Source: Mycolicibacterium phocaicum (GTDB taxonomy: Bacteria > Actinomycetota > Actinomycetes > Mycobacteriales > Mycobacteriaceae). Taken from it: a DNA stretch of 64,000 bases. The position numbers and the translations under genes were made by a program. The notes under the pieces were generated by a model that saw only the letters and a program-made list of their open reading frames with translations, did not search any database and had not been told where the DNA came from. The stretch spans positions 372,001 to 436,000 of the forward strand of contig NZ_AP022616.1 of NCBI RefSeq assembly GCF_010731115.1, read 5' to 3'. Numbering within the stretch: position 1 is the first letter of the stretch; every line of letters starts with the position of its first letter. Shown piece after piece: positions 55,346-64,000 of the stretch.

Positions 55346-56224
55346 TCAGGCGGGGTTGGCGGGTGAGAGCTCGGCCTGGCCCCACCGCAGCGGACTGACG
55401 TCGCTCAGCTCGACCACTTCGTCGACCGTGAACTCCACCGAACACTGCGGACCCTCGTCCCAGATGATCTCGGCGGTGCCGGTCAACTGCACAGTGGTGC
55501 CGGTCTGCCAGTCTGGGATCAGCAGGCCACAGCGGGGGTTGGCGCTGATGTTGCCCAGCGTCATGAACATCGAGTTGCCGCGGTAGTCGGGCCACCGGAG
55601 CCGGTTCGGCGAAAGCACCTGCAGGAAGCCGGGATTGCCGCCGCGGTGCGAAGCGTCGGCGTTGCCGTCCGGATCGGCTGACCCGATGAAGAAGGTGTCG
55701 GTGCGGCCGACGATCTGCTGCAGGCGCTCATCGAGGACGTCTGCGCGGTGGACGGCCGGCCGATGCGTCGTCTCGGCGACACCGGCGATGTGCCGGCGCG
55801 AGATGTACTTCGGGCAGTTCGAGTACACCTGGTCGGGATGGATGTGCAGGCTGCCTCCGGTTGGTCGGGCCAGCCCGTTCACCCGCATGCGGCGGCGGGT
55901 CTGCGGTTCGATCGCGATAGTGCCGACCTGTTGATCCGGCCGGCGGAGAACGTCGTGGAGCGGGTCGCCCGGCACCGGCAGGGCGCCGACCGCGATGGTC
56001 CCGTCGGTCTCGGCGTGCATGAACCCGGGCGGGCCGGTGACCAGACTGGCCCACACCCGGCCCGCGTCGTCGGTCGCGGCGAGCACGACCATCTGCTGCT
56101 CGGCCAGGAATGCCGCCGCGGCGGCCGGAATCTCCGTACGGATCATCCGGCCGACGCGGACGGCGATGTCCGCCTGGCCCATGCGCCGCTGCACTTCCAG
56201 CTCACCGGCGTGATAGGCGTTCAT
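55346..56224 (-). CDS. Pyridoxamine 5'-phosphate oxidase-family flavin-binding protein
   Basis: This 292-residue protein contains a split-barrel FMN-binding fold typical of PPOX-like proteins: AAFLAEQQMVVLAATDDAGR near residue 40, and a second half FFIGSADPDGNADASHRGGN with LRWPDYRGNSMFMTLGNISA. Two consecutive half-domains suggest internal duplication. The ATG at 56224 is chosen; reading further upstream would run through the VOC gene. It follows that gene by 8 bases, so the two form a leftward operon. Confidence 0.88.
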   Translation of the reverse strand: MNAYHAGELEVQRRMGQADIAVRVGRMIRTEIPAAAAAFLAEQQMVVLAATDDAGRVWASLVTGPPGFMHAETDGTIAVGALPVPGDPLHDVLRRPDQQVGTIAIEPQTRRRMRVNGLARPTGGSLHIHPDQVYSNCPKYISRRHIAGVAETTHRPAVHRADVLDERLQQIVGRTDTFFIGSADPDGNADASHRGGNPGFLQVLSPNRLRWPDYRGNSMFMTLGNISANPRCGLLIPDWQTGTTVQLTGTAEIIWDEGPQCSVEFTVDEVVELSDVSPLRWGQAELSPANPA

Positions 56225-56232
56225 GGCGCGGC

Positions 56233-56694
56233 TCAGAAGAATCCGCAGGTGGGGGCGGCGCCGCTCGGTGCCGGTGCGGTCTCGGCCCCGTTCGGGGCGT
56301 AGATCTCCAGCCGGATGCCGTCGGGGTCGGTGAAGAAGATGCCGCCCGAGGCCGTGCCCTCGCCGTGTGCCACCACGCCGTCGTGGGCGAACGACACGCC
56401 CAGCTCTTTGAGTGCGGCCTCCACGGTCTGAACCTGCTCGATGGTGTCGACCTGGAACGACAGGTGGTGCAGGCCCGGGGTTCGGGAGGAGAACGCGCCG
56501 TCGCTCTGCTGCCACAAGGTCAGCCGCAGGGTGCCTTCGGAACCCAGGAAGGCGAAGCGGTGTTCGCCGTCGTCGCTGCTGCCCAGTTGTTCGAAACCCA
56601 GAGCGCGCCGGTAGAAGTCGACGGACCGCGACAGGTCGGTGACGTTGAGCCCGACGTGGCCGGGGGCGAGCTTGGGTGTGATGGCGGTGGTCAT
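56233..56694 (-). CDS. VOC (glyoxalase/dioxygenase fold) protein
   Basis: This 153-residue vicinal-oxygen-chelate protein shows PGHVGLNVTDLSRSVDFYRR at the start and TPGLHHLSFQVDTIEQVQTV in the second half, giving His-type metal ligands, and FFTDPDGIRLEIYAP with the final Glu ligand. The family includes glyoxalases, fosfomycin-resistance enzymes and ring-cleavage dioxygenases; the substrate is unknown. It is first in the leftward pair with the PPOX-like gene and divergent from the CGNR gene. Confidence 0.92.
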   Translation of the reverse strand: MTTAITPKLAPGHVGLNVTDLSRSVDFYRRALGFEQLGSSDDGEHRFAFLGSEGTLRLTLWQQSDGAFSSRTPGLHHLSFQVDTIEQVQTVEAALKELGVSFAHDGVVAHGEGTASGGIFFTDPDGIRLEIYAPNGAETAPAPSGAAPTCGFF

Positions 56695-56757
56695 CGGTTC
56701 CTCCGTTGTAACTGGTTATCTGGTATTTGAAGGTTAGAATCGGAGTCGCAACGTGTC

Positions 56758-56783
56758 AACCATCAAAATGAAAATAGATGGTT
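56758..56783. promoter_or_regulatory. Inverted repeat between VOC and CGNR genes
   Basis: AACCATC (56758-56764) and GATGGTT (56777-56783) are inverted with a 12-base A/T-rich spacer. GGTTA also recurs at 56714 and 56732. The site lies in the 112-base divergent gap, 23 bases upstream of the CGNR start, so it may be where the CGNR regulator binds. Confidence 0.45.
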
Positions 56784-56806
56784 AGTGGACTGTCGGGAGG
56801 CTGTCG

Positions 56807-57355
56807 ATGCAGGAGGGGCGGTTAATCTCAGCTATGCGTGATCCGCGCCCGCATGTCGGCGAACCCCTCGCGCTGGACCTGCTGAACACCCGGTGGATGT
56901 CGCCGGAGGGGCCCCGGGATCTCCTGACCGACGTGGCGGGACTCCGATGTTGGCTGGTCGCCAACGATCTCGATGACCGTTGCCCATCCGATGAAAAGAC
57001 CCGCGCGGCGCTGGTGCGGGCGCGCGAGGCGATCGTGCAGGTGGTCACCGGCGGTTCGATCGATGAGTTGAACGCCGTTCTGGACCACGGGCGTATCCGG
57101 CGTTCGCTCTCCGACTCCGGGCCGCAGGACGAGGCGGACGTGTCGCGATCCGAATGGCTGCCCGGCTGGCTCGCAGCCGACAACCTGCTGCAGCTGCTGG
57201 CCGAATCGGCCGGCCGTATCAAGCAGTGCGCGCATCCACACTGCGTCCTGTGGTTCTACGACACGTCGAAGAACGGCACTCGGCGCTGGCACTCGATGAC
57301 CACGTGCGGCAACCGCGCCAAGGCTGCTCGGCACTATGCGGCGAAGCGAGATTGA
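56807..57355 (+). CDS. CGNR zinc-finger protein (ABATE domain regulator)
   Basis: This 182-residue protein has an N-terminal stress-ligand (ABATE-type) domain with EPLALDLLNTRWMSPEGPRD and a C-terminal CGNR zinc finger: CAHPHCVLWFYDTSKNGTRR then TTCGNRAKAARHY. Such proteins are putative transcription factors. ATG 56807 has gggagg six bases upstream; ATG 56834 (MRDPRPHVGE) is the alternative, and the family often begins there. It is divergent from the VOC/PPOX pair it may control. Confidence 0.9.
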   Translation: MQEGRLISAMRDPRPHVGEPLALDLLNTRWMSPEGPRDLLTDVAGLRCWLVANDLDDRCPSDEKTRAALVRAREAIVQVVTGGSIDELNAVLDHGRIRRSLSDSGPQDEADVSRSEWLPGWLAADNLLQLLAESAGRIKQCAHPHCVLWFYDTSKNGTRRWHSMTTCGNRAKAARHYAAKRD

Positions 57356-57402
57356 GACCATTCAGCTGTTACAGATGTGACAAAAGAAAACTTCTGAGGC
57401 TG

Positions 57403-57431
57403 TTGTTACGGCGCGCCTCCACCTCTACTTG
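57403..57431 (+). promoter_or_regulatory. Candidate promoter of steA
   Basis: TTGTTA (57403-57408) and TACTTG (57426-57431) are 17 bases apart, placing the start about 17 bases before the steA ATG. This is a plausible SigA-type promoter, though the -10 box is imperfect. Confidence 0.35.
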
Positions 57432-57455
57432 AGGGTTCATCGACAGAATCGACGC

Positions 57456-58640
57456 ATGAAGATGGCAGCGCTGCTCACCCGAAATGCCGGACCGAAGCCG
57501 GGCGTGACTGGAACCGCCCGCGTTGACCGCGACATCGACCGACTGCTGCGACGCGTCGGTCCGGGGGACATCGTCATCCTCGATGCACTCGACCTCGACC
57601 GCATCACCGCCGACGCGCTGGTGGAAGCCGAGGTCGCCGCAGTCGTCAACGCATCGTCGTCGATCTCCGGTCGCTACCCGAACCTGGGCCCGGAAGTGCT
57701 TGTCGCCAACGGGGTTACGTTGATCGACGAGACCGGCCCCGAGGTCTTCAAGAAGGTCAAGGACGGCGCCAAGGTGCGGCTGCACAACGGCGGCATCTAC
57801 AACGGCGACCGCCGTCTGGTCCTCGGCAACGAGCGCAACGACGAGCAGATCCACGAGATGATGCACGAGGCCAAGAGCGGCCTCGTCGCGCACCTGGAGG
57901 CCTTCGCCGGCAACACCATCGAGTTCATCCGCAGCGAGAGCCCGCTGCTGATCGACGGTATGGGCATCCCCGACATCGACGTCGACGTGAACCGCCGGCA
58001 CGTCGTCGTGGTCACCGACGACCCCAGCGCCGAGGGCGACCTGAAGGCCATCAAGCCGTTCATCAAGGAGTACCAGCCGGTGCTCGTCGGTGTCGGCGCC
58101 GGCGCGGACACGCTGCGTAAGGCCGGCTACCGGCCGGCGCTGATCGTCGGTGATCCCGAGGACATGAGCGCGGACGTGCTGCGGTCGGGCGCCCAGGTGG
58201 TGCTGCCGGCCGACGCCGACGGCCACGCCAAAGGCCTTGAGCGCATTCAGGATCTGGGCGTCGGTGCCATGACGTTCCCGGCTGCCGGCTCGGCCGCCGA
58301 CCTGGCGCTGCTGCTCGTCGACCACCACGGTGCCGCGCTGATCGTCACCGCCGGCCACCGCGCCAACATCGAAGAGTTCTTCGACCGCACGCGGCAGTCG
58401 AGCACGCCGTCGACGTTCCTCACCCGCCTGAAGGTGGGGGAGAAGCTGGTGGACGCGAAAGCCGTTGCGACGCTGTACCGCAGCCGGGTGTCCGGCGGCG
58501 CCATCGCACTGCTGGTGCTGGCGATGCTGGTGGCCGTCATCGTCGCGCTGTACGTCGCGCGCGCCGACGCCACCGTCCTGCATCTGGTGACCGACTACTG
58601 GAACCGCTTCCTGCTGTGGGCCCAGGGTCTGGTGAGCTAG
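57456..58640 (+). CDS. steA: SteA-like cell-division protein (Rv1697 type)
   Basis: This 394-residue protein consists of a large cytosolic domain related to thiamine pyrophosphokinase folds and one C-terminal membrane helix (GGAIALLVLAMLVAVIVALY). Conserved blocks are VNASSSISGRYPNLGPEVLV and VLVGVGAGADTLRKAGYRPA. In Corynebacterium, SteA works with SteB in daughter cell separation; the mctB gene directly after it is the SteB relative. ATG 57456 is chosen; 57462 is also possible. Confidence 0.92.
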   Translation: MKMAALLTRNAGPKPGVTGTARVDRDIDRLLRRVGPGDIVILDALDLDRITADALVEAEVAAVVNASSSISGRYPNLGPEVLVANGVTLIDETGPEVFKKVKDGAKVRLHNGGIYNGDRRLVLGNERNDEQIHEMMHEAKSGLVAHLEAFAGNTIEFIRSESPLLIDGMGIPDIDVDVNRRHVVVVTDDPSAEGDLKAIKPFIKEYQPVLVGVGAGADTLRKAGYRPALIVGDPEDMSADVLRSGAQVVLPADADGHAKGLERIQDLGVGAMTFPAAGSAADLALLLVDHHGAALIVTAGHRANIEEFFDRTRQSSTPSTFLTRLKVGEKLVDAKAVATLYRSRVSGGAIALLVLAMLVAVIVALYVARADATVLHLVTDYWNRFLLWAQGLVS

Positions 58641-58648
58641 CTCCGGCG

Positions 58649-59590
58649 ATGATCTCCCTACGCTCGCATGCGATCTCGCTGGCCGCGGTGTTCCTGGCGC
58701 TGGCCATCGGGGTGATGCTCGGTTCCGGCCTGTTGTCCAACACGCTGCTGTCCGGACTGCGCGACGACAAGCACGAGTTGCAGAACCAGATCAACAGCCT
58801 CACCGACGAGAAGAACGCGCTGAACCAGAAGCTCAGTGCGGCAGGCGAGTTCGACGCCCAGATGTCGCCGCGCATGGTGCGCGACGCGCTGGCGGGGAAA
58901 TTTGTCGTGGTGTTCCGCACCCCGGATGCCGCCACCGACGACGTCGACGCGGCCGCGAAACTGATTGCGGCCGCAGGTGGTTCGGTCACCGGGACCATCG
59001 CGCTCACCCAGCAGTTCGTGGACGCCAACGCCTCGGAGAAGCTGCTGTCGGTGGTGAACTCACCGATCGTGCCGGCCGGACGTCAGCTCAGCACCCGGAC
59101 CGTCGACCAGGGCTCCCAGGCCGGCGACCTGCTGGGCATCACGCTGCTGCGGGACCGCAACCCGGCGGTCCTGCCCGTCGACGACATGCAGCGCGACACC
59201 GTGCTGGCCACCCTGCGCGACACCGGGTTCATCACCTACGGCTCTCAGCGCATCGGGGTCGCCGACAGCGCGCTGATCGTCACCGGCGGCGCCCTGGGTG
59301 ACGACGCCGGCAACCGAGGGGCCACGGTGGCCCGCCTGGCCTCGGGCCTGGCGCCGCATGGCGCTGGCACGGTGGTGGCGGGCCGGGACGGCTGCGCATC
59401 CGGCACCGCGGCCGTCGCCGTCGTGCGCTCGGACGCCGGGCTGTCCGGCGCGGTCGGGACCGTCGACGACATCAACAGCCAGGCCGGCCGGATCACCGCC
59501 GTTCTGGCCCTGCAGCAACTCATCGCTGGTGGTCATCCGGCGCAACTCGGGATCGGTCGCGGCGCCAGCTCGGTGACGGTCCTGCAGTAA
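58649..59590 (+). CDS. mctB: MctB/SteB copper-transport and envelope protein (Rv1698 type)
   Basis: This 313-residue protein has an N-terminal membrane anchor (ISLAAVFLALAIGVMLGSGL), then a coiled coil (DDKHELQNQINSLTDEKNAL) and an extracytoplasmic domain with two cysteine-poor sheets. In M. tuberculosis MctB limits intracellular copper, and in Corynebacterium the relative SteB partners SteA. The start is ATG 58649 (MISLRSHAIS). It lies eight bases after steA, so they share an operon. Confidence 0.94.
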   Translation: MISLRSHAISLAAVFLALAIGVMLGSGLLSNTLLSGLRDDKHELQNQINSLTDEKNALNQKLSAAGEFDAQMSPRMVRDALAGKFVVVFRTPDAATDDVDAAAKLIAAAGGSVTGTIALTQQFVDANASEKLLSVVNSPIVPAGRQLSTRTVDQGSQAGDLLGITLLRDRNPAVLPVDDMQRDTVLATLRDTGFITYGSQRIGVADSALIVTGGALGDDAGNRGATVARLASGLAPHGAGTVVAGRDGCASGTAAVAVVRSDAGLSGAVGTVDDINSQAGRITAVLALQQLIAGGHPAQLGIGRGASSVTVLQ

Positions 59591-59643
59591 AGCGGGCCGT
59601 GGCGACCGTCACCGGCGCGTCAGTCCCAGCTCGGGCCGGTCGG

Positions 59644-59652
59644 TGATAGGGT
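59644..59652 (+). promoter_or_regulatory. Extended -10 promoter for pyrG
   Basis: TGATAGGGT is an extended -10 element (TGN plus TAGGGT), common in mycobacterial SigA promoters. It lies about 70 bases before the pyrG start, and no clear -35 is present. Confidence 0.5.
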
Positions 59653-59683
59653 GAAATTCCGTGGGTCGGCAGGCCCCAGGTAG

Positions 59684-62096
<2,413 letters not shown>

Positions 62097-62101
62097 CGAC
62101 G

Positions 62102-63058
62102 GTGGCGGCGTCGACGGGGGTCCGGTCGCGGCTCGAGCAGCAGGTGCAGGGCTACCTGAACCACCTCAGCATCGAACGGGGCGTCGCGGCCAACACCCTG
62201 AGTTCCTACCGGCGTGACATCCGGCGGTACACCGCGCATCTGGCCGGCCGCGGTATCGACGACCTGGGCGCTGTCACCGAGACCGACGTCAGCGAGTTCC
62301 TCGTCGCGCTGCGCCAGGGCGATCCGGAGAACGGCGTCGCCGCGCTGTCCTCGGTCTCGGCCGCGCGGGCCGTCATCGCGGTGCGGGGGCTGCACAAGTT
62401 CGCCGCCGCCGAAGGGCTCGCCGACATCGACGTCGCGCGTGGCGTGAAGCCGCCGACGCCGGGCCGCCGGCTGCCCAAGAGCCTGAGCTACGACGACGTC
62501 ATCGCGTTGTTGGACGGCGCGGGTGGCGACAGCGACGCCGACAATCCACTGACATTGCGCAACCGGGCGCTGCTGGAACTGCTGTATTCGACGGGAGCGC
62601 GGATCTCCGAGGCGGTCGGCCTCGATCGCGACGACGTCGACACCGAGTCCCGGTCGGTGATGCTGCACGGCAAGGGCGGCAAGCAGCGGCTCGTGCCCAT
62701 CGGCCGGCCCGCCGTCACGGCACTGGATGCCTACCTGGTGCGGGGCCGCCCCGAGCTCGCGCGCCGTGGCAAGGGCACACCCGCCATCTTCCTCAACGCG
62801 CGCGGCGGTCGGCTGTCGCGGCAGAGCGCGTGGCAGGTGCTGCAGGATTCCGCCGAGCGGGCCGGCATCACGGCCGCGGTCTCACCGCACACGCTGCGCC
62901 ACTCGTTCGCCACGCACCTGCTCGAAGGCGGCGCGGATGTGCGCGTCGTGCAGGAACTGCTCGGCCACGCGTCGGTCACCACGACGCAGATCTACACGCT
63001 CGTGACGGTCAGCGCGCTGCGCGAAGTGTGGGCCGGGGCGCACCCGCGCGCCAGGTGA
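62102..63058 (+). CDS. xerD: Tyrosine recombinase XerD
   Basis: This 318-residue site-specific recombinase resolves chromosome dimers at dif with XerC. It has the N-terminal SAM-like domain ([20 protein letters not shown]) and a catalytic domain with Arg in [18 protein letters not shown], His-x-x-Arg in [20 protein letters not shown], and the nucleophile Tyr in [10 protein letters not shown]. The start is GTG 62102. It keeps the mycobacterial order pyrG-nudix-xerD. Confidence 0.96.
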   Translation: MAASTGVRSRLEQQVQGYLNHLSIERGVAANTLSSYRRDIRRYTAHLAGRGIDDLGAVTETDVSEFLVALRQGDPENGVAALSSVSAARAVIAVRGLHKFAAAEGLADIDVARGVKPPTPGRRLPKSLSYDDVIALLDGAGGDSDADNPLTLRNRALLELLYSTGARISEAVGLDRDDVDTESRSVMLHGKGGKQRLVPIGRPAVTALDAYLVRGRPELARRGKGTPAIFLNARGGRLSRQSAWQVLQDSAERAGITAAVSPHTLRHSFATHLLEGGADVRVVQELLGHASVTTTQIYTLVTVSALREVWAGAHPRAR

Positions 63059-63090
63059 GGATGACGATCGGCCGGGGCTAGCATCCGGTC

Positions 63091-63450
63091 ATGGCCTTCT
63101 ACGACGTCATCGAGACGACCGGCAAAGTGATCGATGCCGTCGGTGTCGCGGTGATCGTGGGCGGCGCGGTACTCGCCCTGGCCGCGACGGTCGGCCGGAT
63201 CCGCGGCGAGGGCGGTGCCTACGACGCGTTCCGGCGGCAGCTGGGCCGCTCGATTCTGCTGGGCCTCGAATTTCTCGTCGCCGCCGACATCATCCGCACG
63301 GTGGCCGTCACGCCGACCGCACAGAGCGTCGCGGTACTGGCCGGCATCGTCGCGATCCGAACCTTCCTGAGTTTCTCGCTGCAGGTCGAGATGACCGGCT
63401 CGTGGCCGTGGCAACGACCGGTGAAGGCGGACGACGCTCAGCCCAAGTAG
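63091..63450 (+). CDS. DUF1622 membrane protein
   Basis: This 119-residue protein has three hydrophobic segments: VIDAVGVAVIVGGAVLALAA, SILLGLEFLVAADIIRTVAV and ILVGIVAIRTFLSFSLQVEM-like helix (VAVLAGIVAIRTFLSFSLQV). GRSILLGLEFLVAADI is the conserved DUF1622 block. The function is unknown. It is convergent with, and overlaps by 13 bases, the methyltransferase gene. Confidence 0.88.
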   Translation: MAFYDVIETTGKVIDAVGVAVIVGGAVLALAATVGRIRGEGGAYDAFRRQLGRSILLGLEFLVAADIIRTVAVTPTAQSVAVLAGIVAIRTFLSFSLQVEMTGSWPWQRPVKADDAQPK

Positions 63451-64000
63451 TCCGACTCGAGCACCAGGTCAGGCAGTGTCTTCTGGTACTCGACGTGGGT
63501 GGGGTGCTCCTGGGTGTGCCAGAGCTTGCCCTCCTGGTCCCGCATGTACGCGCGGTAGGCCGGAGCGCCGGGCACCTTCACGTTGTCCGCCACGACGACC
63601 GCACCGCGACGCAGCCAGCCGCGCGCCAGGATCGACTCCAGATCTTTGAGGTAGGCGGCCTTGTCGTGGTCGATGAACACGAAATCGAGGTTGCCCGGTC
63701 CGAATCCATGGCCGGCGAGGCGGTCGAGCGTCGCGCCGCCGTCGCCGATGGTGCCGACCACACAGGTGATCCGGTCCGCGACGCCGGCGTGGGTCCAGAT
63801 GCGGCGGGCGATTTCCGCGTTGTCCGCCGACAGCTCGACGGTGAAGACGTGTGCGTCCGGCGCGGTGCGGGCCATGAGCAGCGCGCTGTAGCCGCAGTAG
63901 GTGCCCAGCTCGAGGATGCGCGCAGGGTTTCCCCGGATGAGCGCGGACTCGAGGAGTTGACCTTTTTCGTCGCCGACATTGACCAGCATCGACTGTTCGC
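63438..64000 (-). CDS. Class I SAM-dependent O-methyltransferase (3' part, Rv1703c type)
   Basis: The visible 187 residues belong to the catechol-O-methyltransferase-like family and continue past the window edge, since EQS precedes the first visible ATG. SAM motifs are ILELGTYCGYSALLMARTAP and NLDFVFIDHDKAAYLKDLES; metal and substrate residues follow in VVADNVKVPGAPAYRAYMRD. Family members methylate catechols or caffeoyl-type substrates with magnesium. The gene's 5' end is missing. Confidence 0.93.
   Translation of the reverse strand, partial: EQSMLVNVGDEKGQLLESALIRGNPARILELGTYCGYSALLMARTAPDAHVFTVELSADNAEIARRIWTHAGVADRITCVVGTIGDGGATLDRLAGHGFGPGNLDFVFIDHDKAAYLKDLESILARGWLRRGAVVVADNVKVPGAPAYRAYMRDQEGKLWHTQEHPTHVEYQKTLPDLVLESDYLG

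Noticed and set aside
55346..56515. Longer PPOX-family frame of 389 codons
   Set aside because: The added N-terminus is antisense-like sequence overlapping the VOC gene in another frame; conserved sequence starts at ATG 56224.

Overview
This window looks like chromosome of a rapidly growing mycobacterium (Mycolicibacterium type). Three things support this. Base composition is high-GC throughout. Gene order closely follows the Mycobacterium tuberculosis blocks infC-rpmI-rplT-tsnR-(Rv1645c)-(Rv1647)-(Rv1648)-pheST-argCJBD and Rv1683-Rv1684-Rv1685c/86c/87c-mpg-tyrS ... tlyA-nadK-recN-steA-mctB-pyrG-nudix-xerD. A complete 16S-23S-5S operon lies just after tyrS, which is where rapid growers carry rrnB, and its 16S gene has the short helix 18 of rapid growers. 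I cannot name the species.

Layout. 1-9.5 kb holds translation genes (IF3, L35, L20, an rRNA methyltransferase, PheS/PheT), a DUF2236 (MpaB-like)/acyl-CoA dehydrogenase pair read leftwards behind a perfect palindromic operator, a class III adenylate cyclase and a rhomboid-like membrane protein. 9.5-20.7 kb is an accessory block: a very large LuxR-type ATPase regulator divergent from an HxlR-type regulator with an N-terminal cysteine, three alpha/beta hydrolases, a five-gene operon ending in a zinc-less quinone-type reductase and an RclA-like flavin disulfide reductase, and two tandem zinc alcohol dehydrogenases. The combination suggests a redox/electrophile response locus, which is inference. 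21.4-29.9 kb should be argCJBDFRGH. argC, argJ and argB are intact behind an ARG box, but argD is cut near its end, argF-argR-argG are absent, and argH lacks its start. In their place sits about 3.1 kb of a reversed mce operon (tail of mceC, then mceD, mceE, part of mceF) full of frameshifts. This is either an assembly error or a real chimeric rearrangement.

29.9-43.9 kb carries a TPR membrane protein, an HNH protein with a changed first histidine, a degenerate HD-GYP/LuxR fusion protein, a SnoaL-like/DsrE pair, an ABC-F ATPase, the hydrolase/acyl-CoA-synthetase fusion protein (Rv1683 type), a secreted small protein, a Trm112-like protein, an ABC exporter with its TetR regulator, a 3-methyladenine glycosylase and TyrRS. 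43.9-49.7 kb is the rRNA operon with promoter, leader, processing stems and a strong terminator. 49.8-64 kb is a dense housekeeping run: TPR protein, glycerol-3-phosphate phosphatase-type HAD enzyme, TlyA, NAD kinase, RecN, a PPOX/VOC pair facing a CGNR regulator, SteA-MctB, PyrG, a Nudix hydrolase, XerD, a DUF1622 protein and the 3' part of an O-methyltransferase gene.

Most genes are tightly packed with ATGA/GTGA overlaps, so several starts rest on coupling. No tRNA genes, CRISPR arrays, transposases or prophage genes were seen.
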